64,000 nucleotides of DNA from Sugiyamaella lignohabitans. Taxonomy: Eukaryota; Ascomycota; Dipodascomycetes; Dipodascales; Trichomonascaceae. The stretch is from assembly GCF_001640025.1 (NCBI RefSeq), contig NC_031674.1, forward strand, positions 372,001 to 436,000. Reading direction: 5' to 3'. The position numbers were made by a program, and so were the translations under genes. The first letter of the stretch is position 1, and the number at the start of each line of letters is the position of its first letter. Below the pieces are notes generated by a model. That model had not been told where the DNA came from. It searched no databases and saw only the letters and a list, made by a program, of their open reading frames with translations. Below, piece by piece: positions 30,795 to 40,489 of this stretch.

Positions 30795-30931
30795 GCCTCC
30801 GGTGGCTGGGGCTCCGCCCCAGACCCCGTTGCTCCTCTCGCTGCGCTCGAGTCGTTCAGTCTACGGTCTAGGGAGTCTCCTGCGGAGCAGGAGCAACCAG
30901 GGTCTGGGGCGGAGCCCCGGCCGCCGGAGGC
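30795..30931. repeat. GC element, full, arms B and A
   Basis: Left B arm (GCTGCGC), right A arm with loop GGA. The flanks extend the palindrome (GGACCTGCC on the left, GGCAGGTCC on the right). It begins 88 bp upstream of the APQ12 start, a promoter placement. Confidence 0.93.
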
Positions 30932-31645
30932 AGGTCCCCCAGAAGTGGACCCGGAGACACCTGGCGTACGATAGTGGAATGGAGAGGGGGTATGGGAGCA
31001 AGAACGGGGTAGTTTGAATGGGGAGATTGGTTTTTAGAGAAGTTAGAGCCCCGGGTATAGTAAAATTGAACTGAGTGCGAAGCGTAGGCCAGTGGGGGAC
31101 TCTGCAGGAGATACTCGTGAGAAATAATTCTGAGAAATAACAAGAAAATAAAAAAAGAATAAGGAGTAAGAAGAGTAAAAGATAAGTATCTTCTTGATTA
31201 AAAATAGTAAATTATCAGATTTTTTAGTTCACGAGCTGGTCGAGACTGTTTCGAGCTTTAATATCAGAAGTATACTCTCACCGGTCGATTGAAGCAGTCG
31301 TAATTATCACTGCTTTCGACATACTTAGCAGTGAATATTATGTGACGGCTAGAAATATAGCAACGACGGCATATTCAGTTTGCGATTTTTCAGGGGTGAA
31401 TTTATTCGTCTGAAAGGGGGATGGCTTATCTCGACAGCGCATCTGCCATGCACACGATACCGCAACGATCTTCCATTCATGCAGCTGTCAATGGCCTCGA
31501 TACAAGCTGATCCCTTAACGGCTGTCAACTTTGCTTTTTATTTATGGTCCCTGCATTGCCGGCAACTTCCCATTCTCTCGGACTACAACTCTATTACACC
31601 CTCCAATCCTTGCGGGTAACGTCAGGCCTTCGGGGAGGGGTGCCT

Positions 31646-31782
31646 GCCTCCAGCGGCTGGGGCTCCGCCCCAGACCCTGGTTGCTCCTGCTTCGCAGGAG
31701 ATGGCTGGGACCGTCGACGGAACGACTCGAGCGGAGCGAGAGGAGCCACGGGGTCTGGGGCAGAGCCCCAGCCGCCGGAGGC
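31646..31782. repeat. GC element, full, arms A and B
   Basis: Left A arm, a spacer ATGGCTGGGACCGTCGACGG, right B arm with loop GGA. It is flanked by GGGGAGGGG on the left. Confidence 0.94.
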
Positions 31783-32525
31783 ACACCCACTTCCCAAGAA
31801 AAGCGCCAGCAGGGCCTGGAAGTAGTGGATAAGTAAGTTCTGCGGAGCAGGTTTTGGCCCGGGTGACCGCAATTGGCCAGAGGAGTATAAAGGGACAGCT
31901 TGGGACATGAAAAGGGTACGGTAGAAGCGTGAAAGAGACCCTAGTTCTCCGGTGCAGTTGGGTGTGGACTGATCTTGCAGCACGGAGATTCGCTCGCTAG
32001 CCAGCTGATGGACTTCAAAAAACGATTGATGGGTTTTAGAACTATAAAATATTTATAATTACTGGAATACCAGATTTTTGTGGAAATTTCGAAGCCACAG
32101 TGAGCATAAAAGTCTGATTCAGCCTTAGGAGCGAGGTCGGATTCAGGGGTAGAGGCTGCTTCAGGTCGGCATATACCCTTGCCCTGGCAGATGGAGGCGA
32201 AAAGATATTGATCGGTGAACCAGTAGCAGAGTATGATACAGATACAAACAAAACATAACGCACGACACGAGACAGACAACAGCGGTAAATTCCGGATCAG
32301 AAAGCACTGGGGCTGTTTAGAAGTGACAGAAACGAACTGATACGAAGTATTTTGCCTGTAAAAGTGTAAAAAGAATCGAACGTGGTTTTTTATTCTGGAG
32401 AAAGACTGCGGAATTGGATTTGATACGAGCTCTGAACCGATAGAAGGGACTAAGTCCAGGTGGTAGAATTTGAAATATCCTAGCTAAGAGCGATAATTAC
32501 GAGTCACATCTGTGAAGAAGAAAAA

Positions 32526-34079
32526 ATGGTTGTTGATACTGCGTATTACGAAATCCTAGAGGTTTCGACCGATGCGTCGGAACTGGATATCAAGCGGGCC
32601 TATCGTAAGATGGCTATTAGACATCACCCTGACAAGAACCCGGATGATCCAACTGCTCATGAACGGTTCCAGGCTATTGGAGAAGCTTATCAAGTACTGA
32701 GTGATCCCGACCTACGTAAAAGATACGATCAATTTGGTAAAGAACAAGCAGTTCCAGATGCTGGTTTCGAAGACCCAGCTGAGTTTTTCACGACGATTTT
32801 CGGAGGTGAAGCGTTTGCAGACTTAATTGGCGAAATTTCGCTTATAAAAGATCTTACCAAGACTATGGAAATCGCTTCTTTAGACGACGATGAAGACGAT
32901 CTTGTTACCGGTGAAAAGAAATCCGAAGTCAAGGCCGATGCTGAGAAGACGTCGACTCCTGGCGCCGGTGGTTCCGGATTGTCCCCTACAGCAGCTGCTG
33001 AAGCCAGTCCTCTTAACAGCGCATCTACCAAGACAGGAGGTCATTCTCCTAGTGGAAGTGCTACTACAGCCACCAGCCCGTTTCCTAATGTTCAATCTCC
33101 ACAACCGTCGTATGGAGCGGCTGAAGCTAGACCAGCTGCTACTTCACCACTTCCAGGAACGAAATCTGGAAAAGGTACACCAGTTCTGGCTGCTATTACA
33201 GCCGGACCAGATAGCGATGCTCATTCAACTGCTTCATCTTCAACAGCTACTGAAAAGAAAAAGGAGAAAAAAGACAAGAAGTCGAAGAATTCGCTTTCTA
33301 AAGAGCAGAAAGCCGAGCTTGAACAGTATGAGATCGAGCGTCAAAAGGCCAAAGCCGAGCGTCTTGAGACCCTGAGAGTGAAACTTATTGACCGTATCTC
33401 GGTTTGGACAGAGACCGGCAAAGACGATGCAGTCACTTATGCATTTAAAGAAAAGACCCGTCTCGAGGCTGAGAACTTGAAAATGGAGTCGTTTGGTATC
33501 GAGTTGTTGCATGCCATTGGCCATACTTATTACTCAAAGGGCTCAACACTTTTAAAGTCGCAAAAGTTCTTAGGAATCTCTGGGTTTTTCAGCAGAGTTA
33601 AAGAGAAAGGAACTCTTGCCAAGGATACCTGGAACACCATTTCCAGTGCGTTAGACGCACAATCGTCGTTGCAAGAGATGGCTCGTGCTGAAGAGAAAGG
33701 TGGAGACGAATGGACTGAAGAACGCCGTGTTGAAATGGAACGTACTTTACTAGGTAAAATCCTGGCCGCTGCATGGAACGGATCACGTTACGAGATCCAA
33801 TCGGTGCTTCGTGAGGTGTGTGATCAAGTTCTGTACGACAAATCTGTGCCCATGTCGAAGCGATTAGAACGAGCACAAGCGCTAGTCATCATTGGATCCA
33901 TCTTCAAATCGACAGTACGCACTGCCGAAGAGGCGGCCGAAGCACAGATGTTCGAAGAACTAGTGGCCGAGGCTGCTGCCAGCAAAAAGAAGAAGAAAGA
34001 CAAGCACCAGCACCAGACGGCCGCCGAAAAGTCTGCCGACGCCGCCAGTGCCGCTGCCAGCGCCGCTGCCTCGCACTGA
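32526..34079 (+). CDS. J-domain co-chaperone with DnaJ-X domain (Caj1/Djp1 type)
   Basis: A 517-residue type III Hsp40 that should stimulate an Hsp70 ATPase. The J domain fills residues about 6-72, with the catalytic HPD at 34-36 (IRHHPDKNP) and [17 protein letters not shown] closing helix IV. There is no Gly/Phe or zinc-finger region. After a Ser/Thr/Ala-rich linker (about 130-240) and a Lys-rich stretch ([19 protein letters not shown]), the C-terminal half is the helical DnaJ-X domain, including [18 protein letters not shown]. The tail has [11 protein letters not shown] and an Ala/Ser-rich end. In Saccharomyces, Caj1 (391 aa) is membrane-associated and Djp1 (432 aa) assists import into peroxisomes and mitochondria. 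This one is longer through its linker; which paralogue it serves as is not decidable here. Confidence 0.9.
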   Translation: MVVDTAYYEILEVSTDASELDIKRAYRKMAIRHHPDKNPDDPTAHERFQAIGEAYQVLSDPDLRKRYDQFGKEQAVPDAGFEDPAEFFTTIFGGEAFADLIGEISLIKDLTKTMEIASLDDDEDDLVTGEKKSEVKADAEKTSTPGAGGSGLSPTAAAEASPLNSASTKTGGHSPSGSATTATSPFPNVQSPQPSYGAAEARPAATSPLPGTKSGKGTPVLAAITAGPDSDAHSTASSSTATEKKKEKKDKKSKNSLSKEQKAELEQYEIERQKAKAERLETLRVKLIDRISVWTETGKDDAVTYAFKEKTRLEAENLKMESFGIELLHAIGHTYYSKGSTLLKSQKFLGISGFFSRVKEKGTLAKDTWNTISSALDAQSSLQEMARAEEKGGDEWTEERRVEMERTLLGKILAAAWNGSRYEIQSVLREVCDQVLYDKSVPMSKRLERAQALVIIGSIFKSTVRTAEEAAEAQMFEELVAEAAASKKKKKDKHQHQTAAEKSADAASAAASAAASH

Positions 34080-34142
34080 TGACATCAATAGCATATGAAA
34101 GTTACCTATAGAATTAATACTAATAATCACCGCCGACCTCGT

Positions 34143-34297
34143 GCCTCCGGCGGCTGGGGCTCCGCCCCAGACCCTGCTGCTCCTCTCGCTTCGCTCGAGT
34201 CGGGCTTGGGGGATTCCCAACTGAGACCATTGCCCAACGTAGTCTCCTGCGAAGCAGGAGCCACGGGGTCTGGGGCGAAGCCCCAGCCGCCGGAGGC
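34143..34297. repeat. GC element, full, arms B and A
   Basis: It sits in the space between the convergent DnaJ gene and the RraA-like gene, 64 bp from one stop codon and 16 bp from the other. The spacer is longer than usual (about 45 bp). Confidence 0.94.
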
Positions 34298-34312
34298 TTG
34301 AGCTCACCCCAA

Positions 34313-35005
34313 TCAGAGGTTCTTTCGTCTCGTTTTTTGCGCCTCGGCCGCTGGGACCCCGCTTTTGATGTCTTCGGCCGCCAGTTGGTCGGCTTTTACT
34401 CGGGGCGGGATGTCTTGGATGACGTTCTGGAGGAGACGCTGCGGGATGACGGCCACGCCATTCTCGTCTCCTACGATCTGGTCGCCCGGATGGATCGTGA
34501 GGTCGGAAGAGGGCACCGTTAATGGGACGTTGACTCCTACAACTTTGGCCACTTTATTGGGAGCAGCAATTCCTAGTCCGTATGAATATACAGGATAATT
34601 CAGGCTGCGGTGTTCAGAGATATCTCTTATTTTGCCCAAAACAACGCTTCCTTTACAACCGAGGAACTTGGCTCGAGTCGACATGAGCCCGCCATACAGG
34701 GCATTGTTGATGGTTGTATACGGAGCGGTTGACAGCTGAGTGTCGGGAGTGGTCGCCAGAACCACTACAGACCCCTCTGGAGCCGAATCTATATAATGAG
34801 AGGCCACTGCTGGTCGCGGGTCGTCAATCGGAGCATACAGAACTGTATAAGCGGGGCCGGTCACTGCGGTCTCGGGGGGTCTCTCCGGCGACTGCTGCAC
34901 GAGATGGGGAATAAACCCACCATCTGCGAGCCCATTCTTCACCAGCGCATCAGCGACATCACAGGCCGAATACGTTTCAAGGGCAGCTGTCTCGATTCTA
35001 CTCAT
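34313..35005 (-). CDS. RraA-like 4-hydroxy-4-methyl-2-oxoglutarate/oxaloacetate aldolase family
   Basis: A 230-residue protein of the RraA/HMG-CHA aldolase family, like yeast YER010C (234 aa). Known members are metal-dependent class II aldolases that cleave 4-hydroxy-4-methyl-2-oxoglutarate and decarboxylate oxaloacetate. The family core is clear: YGGLMSTRAKFLGCKG (about 104-119), then VVLGKIRD with the catalytic Arg-Asp pair at 127-128, and the late PGDQIVGDENGVAVIP (173-188). There is no targeting sequence. It is convergent with the DnaJ gene, with a GC element 16 bp past the stop. The physiological substrate in yeasts is not settled. Confidence 0.92.
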   Translation of the reverse strand: MSRIETAALETYSACDVADALVKNGLADGGFIPHLVQQSPERPPETAVTGPAYTVLYAPIDDPRPAVASHYIDSAPEGSVVVLATTPDTQLSTAPYTTINNALYGGLMSTRAKFLGCKGSVVLGKIRDISEHRSLNYPVYSYGLGIAAPNKVAKVVGVNVPLTVPSSDLTIHPGDQIVGDENGVAVIPQRLLQNVIQDIPPRVKADQLAAEDIKSGVPAAEAQKTRRKNL

Positions 35006-35803
35006 TGTCTAGCAATGGTTCGCAATCTCACGACATGGACCCCCTGTATCTGGGGTTGTGTGCCCGAACCCTGACCGATAAGATAAAGCCGTTAGGGTGT
35101 GCCTCCGGCGGCCGGGCTCCGCCCGGACCTGGTTGTGCTCGCTTCGCGAGCGGTTCTGGCCCGTCCAAACTGCTCACTGAGGGTGAGAACTTGTTTTCAC
35201 GGGTGCCAGGATGGGTACGCCGCTCGCTAAGCGAGCACAACCAGGTCCGGGCGGAGCCCGGCCGCCGGAGGCATGTACCCTCCCCGGAAGAAAAAAGTCG
35301 GAGAAAAGAGTCTATTGAGAATCAAGAGGAGTTAGGGAGTTATAGACTGTGCCAGAGCTTAGGTCATCACCATTTCATGGGTCAGCACGGACCTGATTTC
35401 TCAGCGGCAACCTCCAACAGCGATGGTTTTAAGAATGGCTTAACAAAAGTGCTAATTCTTCTGAGGCAGCATAGCCGGCCGGCTTTCGTGCACAGAGCGG
35501 TACTATTCAAACCGGTCGGCCACGCTGCCTGGTGTAGAGAAGAAAAGAAAAGAAAAAGAAGAAGCAGCTCTGCGAGTCGTGAAAAAGTTTTATATATCTT
35601 GCAGGGTAGGGGTTGGCATTGGGCTGCTGCGCTAGGTGGGTAATTTCAGGGGTAGCGGGGCAAGAAGAGCGAGGGGCAATGGTTGGAGGGGTAGCGGGGG
35701 AGATAGTGGGGCAAATGAACCGGTTTGAGAAATAAAACAGTTAATTAAACGACATGACAATACATAAATAGGAATGAGTAAAACTATAACGAAAAGCAAG
35801 GGG
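35006..35803. other. intergenic with a GC element
   Basis: Contains the type C full element at 35101 and a purine-rich run near 35539-35570. No coding sequence supported. Confidence 0.45.
35101..35272. repeat. GC element, full, both arms type C
   Basis: The only C-C copy. The outer hairpins are CCGGGCTCCGCCCGG rather than TGGGGCTCCGCCCCA. The inner hairpins are GCTCGCTTCGCGAGC (left) and GCTCGCTAAGCGAGC (right, loop TAA). The spacer is about 65 bp. It begins 96 bp upstream of the RraA-like start codon. Confidence 0.92.
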
Positions 35804-37573
35804 TTATTTTTCAGTCTCGGCGCCTGGCAGGTGGACGTTCTCAGTGCCGTCGAGATCTTCAATGGAGGTGGCCACATCGAATTCCTGGCGGATGACCAGG
35901 TTAACAATGACACCCACAAATCCAGCAATGGAATATGGAGTCTCCATGAAAATGATGACAGCGTCAAGAAGTCCCTTGAGTCTGTTGTTATCTCCTTGAT
36001 AAGTGAAGACTTGAGAGAACCAATTGGGCACCAACAAGGCAGCAAAGCCGAACATGAGCGAAGCAGTGAGCACGAATCTGTCTCTTCGTGTGAAAGGAAT
36101 TGATGAGATAATCTTGATACCAGAAACAGCCACACTGGAGAAAAGGAAAGTGGTGACACCACCAAGAACCGGCTTGGGGATGGCCACAATAGCTCCAGCA
36201 AACTTGGAGAAGATGCCCATGATGATGAGGAAGAAACAGGCCCAAAGACCAGCAACACGGTTAGCACATTGAGTCAGGGAAATAACACCGTTGTTCTGGG
36301 CAAAGGTCGACATGGGGGTGATGGTCATAAGAGCAGCAATAATGGAATTCAAACCATCGGCAAGAACACCTCCTTGGATACGAGAGTCGTAAAGATCACC
36401 TTCAACGGGCTGACGACTAACATCTGAAGTAGCGGTAACATCACCAATAGTCTCCATCATACACACAATATACACAGACAGCACCGGCAATACCATGTTA
36501 CCAGCGACCGAGAGCCTGAAAGTCTTGACCCACATGAAATTGGCAACGGGAGCAGCATCGATAGTGGAACGGTCAAAGTATCCACAGGCAGCAGCAACAA
36601 TACATCCAATAATGAGCGAGATAACAATAGAACAACTCTTCATGAAAGGAGAGCCCCACTTCTCACACAAGACAATACAAACAAAGGCGAGGAATCCGAG
36701 TCCAATAAATTGAGCAGATCCCCATGGAAGTGCGTGTGGAGCACCAGGAGAAGGACAGATAGTACCAGGAGTAGCGCATCCAGAACCACCAACCCAGTCC
36801 TGGAATCCACTTTGAACAAGACTGGTTCCAATAAGCAAAACAACTGGACCAGTCACAAGTGGAGGGAAAATCTTTTGAAGAATCTTAGGAGGACAGAAAG
36901 AAAGAAGAACCTCGATTAATCCACATACAGCACAAGTTCCAAGTAGAGCGCCATATGCATCGGGACAAGGTAATGGCTTGCCGTTGGCATCACTAGGACA
37001 GAATCCGTTTTTGTAAAATTGAGGGAATGCAGTACTGACAACAGAAATAGTACTAAATGAAGTACCGACTACAGACAGTAAACCTGTACCAATATAATAC
37101 TTTGTTTTCAAGATTCGGAATCGAATAATCTGGACCATGGAAAGAAAGCCACATGCAATCAAAGAAGCAGAAACTAAATATTCAGAGTCCTCAGTGGTAA
37201 GGTTAGCCATCGAGGAGATAATAATAGGTGGGGTAATGATACCAGCCAACATTGCCAAACAGTGCTGTAAACCAAGAACAATACCCAATAAAAGTGGAAT
37301 AGACGAGTTCAAGCCAAAGAATACCGTACTCGATCTGGTAGGCTCGGAGCTCTGTCTCTCCTTCATCGATGTGTAGAAAGGGATTCGGGGAGTAAATAAA
37401 TATGCATAGTCAAAATCACCAAGAATACCTTCTCTAGTAGTGATTTTACGTCTAATAGTTTCGGCAGTGGATCGAATGGTAGTGGCCGTTTTAGTCTGGG
37501 CAATAGGATGAGGAAGTTCCTCCTCGTCGGCATATACCACTACGGGATCAATGATATTATTACTAGCCGTCAT
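35804..37573 (-). CDS. xanthine/uric acid permease (NAT/NCS2 family, UapA type)
   Basis: A 589-residue plasma-membrane H+/purine symporter with the 14-helix layout of UapA. The TM1 QH motif reads LGLQHCLAML. TM8 carries METIGDVTATSDVSRQ, with the Glu and Asp that bind purine. The NAT signature before TM10 is QNNGVISLTQ at residues 426-435, followed by CANRVAG. Immediately after the N-terminal cytosolic tail is the GDFDYAYLFTPRIPF motif typical of fungal members. The last residue of the NAT signature is Gln, where UapA has Arg417. Three GATAAG-type sites lie 259-444 bp upstream, as expected for a nitrogen-regulated permease. It is divergent from the secreted-protein gene at 39007. Confidence 0.95.
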   Translation of the reverse strand: MTASNNIIDPVVVYADEEELPHPIAQTKTATTIRSTAETIRRKITTREGILGDFDYAYLFTPRIPFYTSMKERQSSEPTRSSTVFFGLNSSIPLLLGIVLGLQHCLAMLAGIITPPIIISSMANLTTEDSEYLVSASLIACGFLSMVQIIRFRILKTKYYIGTGLLSVVGTSFSTISVVSTAFPQFYKNGFCPSDANGKPLPCPDAYGALLGTCAVCGLIEVLLSFCPPKILQKIFPPLVTGPVVLLIGTSLVQSGFQDWVGGSGCATPGTICPSPGAPHALPWGSAQFIGLGFLAFVCIVLCEKWGSPFMKSCSIVISLIIGCIVAAACGYFDRSTIDAAPVANFMWVKTFRLSVAGNMVLPVLSVYIVCMMETIGDVTATSDVSRQPVEGDLYDSRIQGGVLADGLNSIIAALMTITPMSTFAQNNGVISLTQCANRVAGLWACFFLIIMGIFSKFAGAIVAIPKPVLGGVTTFLFSSVAVSGIKIISSIPFTRRDRFVLTASLMFGFAALLVPNWFSQVFTYQGDNNRLKGLLDAVIIFMETPYSIAGFVGVIVNLVIRQEFDVATSIEDLDGTENVHLPGAETEK

Positions 37574-37831
37574 GGTTGTTTGTTGTACAATAGTTTTGAA
37601 TAGGTTTTCTACAAACTATTTGATGGTGGTCGTTGATCGAAATAAAATCGATGCCAGTTCTGACCGTTCTATTGTTTGGAGTTGGTTTGATCTGAAATTT
37701 CAAATATTTACGAGCAGATCAGGCTGACTTATATACCACAGTCGAGTTTGCATTGATTTATTAATTTATATCATAGCAGATGCTACATGTGCTACCTAAC
37801 GCTCCCCTTTGCCTATCTATTACCCGTTACC

Positions 37832-38022
37832 GATAAGTAAATGCACCCTAACCAATTATTATTTGTTCTTGATAAGATTCGACCGACAAACTTGTAACTT
37901 TCCAATGTTCCTAGGGAACGTATAAAGTTCTATTATCTTAGAGATCGGCCAGGTGCGCGGGCATATGCAGCCTGCTGTCTGAATTAGTATGGAGATTGTC
38001 TGGAAAATATGCATTCCTTATC
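37832..38022 (-). promoter_or_regulatory. cluster of GATA-factor sites upstream of the purine permease
   Basis: GATAAG at 37832 and 37871, and CTTATC at 38017. Fungal purine permeases of the UapA type are under GATA-factor nitrogen control (AreA/Gln3). The link here is inferred from site and gene identity; six-base sites occur often by chance. Confidence 0.4.
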
Positions 38023-38631
38023 TTAACATTCCTATTCAAGTATCAGGACCCGCGCTGATAGGTGGAGCTCTGCTTGAGACCTGTGAAGATCCTGTATCAG
38101 TAGCGAATTAGAAAAATGCCTGGGGTTATCTGGGCAAGGACTGTTAGACATGTCTCAGAGAACCGTACTATACTCTACCAGTGGGTCTTTTATAACAATA
38201 CCGTGGATTGTGTAAGTCCAAGCAACAAAATCGATTGGTTTGTGAATGTCTCTCATTTCTTTCAGACCACGAGATAACCGCGAACTCTGTGTAAACTTGA
38301 TAATCTTGTACCGAGGAGAAACCAGACTTCAACTCTGTTGATCTGGCTCTTTTAGCGTAAATAATAATGCCTCCTTCTAGCTATATATTTTTGCGCCATT
38401 AACCTTGTACAGTGTAGACGGACCGATTTTCCATCAGACCCCTCTGCGTTCAGGCCGACGTCATCCCGGCGGCAACTGTGCACCGAGTCAAAGATTTTCA
38501 CCTTATCAACGGCATGTTCTGATGATGATAATGTCCCGAAATTCTAATGTATCATTCCATATATATGCTAGTCATGTCTTACCTGAAAAAAATTTATATC
38601 AGACTGGGCCGGCCGCTCGAGGGGCCCTCTT

Positions 38632-38686
38632 GCCTCCGGCGGCTGGGGCTCCGCCCCAGACCCTGGTTGCTCCTGCTTCGCAGGAG
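38632..38686 (+). repeat. GC element, solo arm, type A
   Basis: Left-facing A arm preceded by an unusual GC-rich run (GGGCCGGCCGCTCGAGGGGC). It is mid-spacer, far from both genes. Confidence 0.92.
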
Positions 38687-39006
38687 TTGGCGGGGGTTCA
38701 TCACTTCAACTAAAAACAATATAATAATATTAAAAAAAAGTGAAGTGAAAAGTAAAAAGTAAACAACAGAAATAGAAATAGAAATAGAAACGAAAACAAA
38801 AACAAAAAACAAACATACAGCAAGGAAAAAAAACAGAATGTAAGAATGTCAGAAGCATGCCGAGCAGCATAATCATTATTCCTCCTGGATCAGGGTCCAA
38901 CTTCAATATGTCAGTTGATCATTATGAGATGAGATGTCAGGCACAGTGACATGAGCTCAGCAAAATTCAAAGCTAATTCACTTCTATTGATAGCTTTTCT
39001 TAGAAG

Positions 39007-40266
39007 ATGTCCTTCATAATTATATTGTTTGGGTTGCTTGCTGGGATTGCCAGGGGGACTGACAATGATATTGAGGTCATTGACAAGGCTCCGTGTATTG
39101 AATGGCTGGCCCTTCCAGCCAGTTATGAGGGCTTGAACTGTCCAGATGGGTTGCTAGGATTTCCATTCGGGTACTACGAAGGAACTCCTGCTATCACAGT
39201 AGACTTACAAAATACAACTACTGTTGAACAGGTTGTTGACATGCACAAACATCTTGTGGATGGCAATGTTCGAGCAGCAATTGATCTTGCTCCGACCGAA
39301 GATGGCGAGATAGCGAGGGGAATAATTGCACATTTGGATAACCTCTCCAATGTGACCAAGTCGGAAATCATTCAAGTGACGCGACCCGAGCAGGAACTTG
39401 TCGGACTCGACGTGGATTTGGCAGCTGGTCTAATCCCCGAGCAACCAGTTGGTGGTCGAGACCAGAATAGTGGGTTTGAAATTACGAGCCACCGACCGCT
39501 AAAATATGAAAAAATTAGTAATTGCACTCAAGCGCTCGTACAATCCGTCCGAGTAAATAAGACCATTATTGAGGCTGTGACGCAGCTGGACATCGAAAAA
39601 CTGAAACAGTCGAGTGCACCGAGCAGTGCTACGAGCTACACATTTGAATCCATTCAATTTGGAAATGGTAATGATTTTCAACTATCAGATGATCGCGGAC
39701 TTGCCGAGCGAGGGTTTCTGGCGAAATTTAACCCATTCTCATCAGAGTTTGCCAAGTTCTTCTCCAAACCAGCCGCCTCGAGCAGTCTCACGGCCCCTTT
39801 CCCAGAGTCTACATTTCCGGCGTATTTTTTGCCAAGTACTCAGAGATCTAACCCGAATACTAATTTCTTTCCTCAGCAACGATCAACGGATCCATCATGG
39901 ACCAATTTCTCAAAATCCAAGGCACTATTTTCCATGGAAATGCAGTGCAGCTACAACGACGGAGTCAGCTCACAAAATTACATGGATTTTGTGAGTTTCC
40001 TACTTCAGCAACCGTCCCAAACCGACATCAGAGTTCCCAGAATCCTCGTCACCGACGGCACTACTGCCGCAGTATTTTATCCTGGCAATGACGACACCAC
40101 CAAACAACAAACGTTCCCCGGAGCGTTGATGCTGACCGCCGTCACATTATCAGCAGGCGACCACTGCTGGCCCATTGCCCAAGACAACAAACTAATATCA
40201 GCGTACGTTCAAGTCCAGGACGCCAGACTCTACATCGTCTCAGCCCAGGCAGCCGACAAGTACTGA
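39007..40266 (+). CDS. unknown secreted or cell-surface protein (419 aa)
   Basis: I do not recognise the family. The N-terminus MSFIIILFGLLAGIARG is a good signal peptide, with likely cleavage near residue 17. The remainder is soluble and contains several N-glycosylation sequons (NTT, NVT, NCT, NKT, NFS) and few cysteines (including APCIEW, LNCPDG, SNCTQ, MQCSYN, DHCWPI), suggesting a small number of disulphides. A Ser/Pro/Phe-rich stretch lies about residues 245-300. There is no transmembrane helix or GPI-type hydrophobic end; the tail is VSAQAADKY. A clear ATG and 420 uninterrupted codons make it a real gene. It could be a lineage-specific wall or scavenging protein, but no function can be assigned. 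Confidence 0.8.
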   Translation: MSFIIILFGLLAGIARGTDNDIEVIDKAPCIEWLALPASYEGLNCPDGLLGFPFGYYEGTPAITVDLQNTTTVEQVVDMHKHLVDGNVRAAIDLAPTEDGEIARGIIAHLDNLSNVTKSEIIQVTRPEQELVGLDVDLAAGLIPEQPVGGRDQNSGFEITSHRPLKYEKISNCTQALVQSVRVNKTIIEAVTQLDIEKLKQSSAPSSATSYTFESIQFGNGNDFQLSDDRGLAERGFLAKFNPFSSEFAKFFSKPAASSSLTAPFPESTFPAYFLPSTQRSNPNTNFFPQQRSTDPSWTNFSKSKALFSMEMQCSYNDGVSSQNYMDFVSFLLQQPSQTDIRVPRILVTDGTTAAVFYPGNDDTTKQQTFPGALMLTAVTLSAGDHCWPIAQDNKLISAYVQVQDARLYIVSAQAADKY

Positions 40267-40353
40267 CCGGTGAACCGGACGGGCCCTGCCAAAAAACAAC
40301 AAATCTAGGATCAAAAAACAATTCAATTATTACGCACTGTACTGGCTGGGGCT

Positions 40354-40489
40354 GCCTCCGGCGGCTGGGGCTCCGCCCCAGACCCCGCTGCTCCTCTCGC
40401 TCCGCTCGAGTCGGTTCGTCGACAGTCGGGGCCTCTCCTGCGAAGCAGGAGCAACCAGGGTCTGGGGCGGAGCCCCAGCCGCCGGAGGC
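40354..40489. repeat. GC element, full, arms B and A
   Basis: Left B arm (GCTCCGC), spacer GTTCGTCGACAGTCGGGG, right A arm (GCGAAGC). It starts 88 bp past the stop of the secreted-protein gene. Confidence 0.95.

Larger units (their letters stand above)
30708..32525. other. 1.8-kb spacer, APQ12 promoter to DnaJ gene
   Basis: Two full GC elements (30795 and 31646) and no supported coding sequence. The final 500 bp is AT-rich and probably the promoter and leader of the DnaJ gene. Confidence 0.45.
37574..39006. other. divergent spacer, permease and secreted-protein gene
   Basis: 1.4 kb without coding sequence. It holds the permease regulatory region (GATA sites; a TATATAAG near 37730 on the minus strand) and a solo GC arm at 38632, followed by an A-rich stretch of about 38700-38830. 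Confidence 0.5.

Noticed and set aside
38610..38631. vector polylinker contamination (GGCCGGCC, CTCGAG and GGGCCC close together)
   Set aside because: The surrounding sequence is ordinary and runs into a GC element on one side; no vector backbone is visible. GC-rich flanks of these elements often create such sites.
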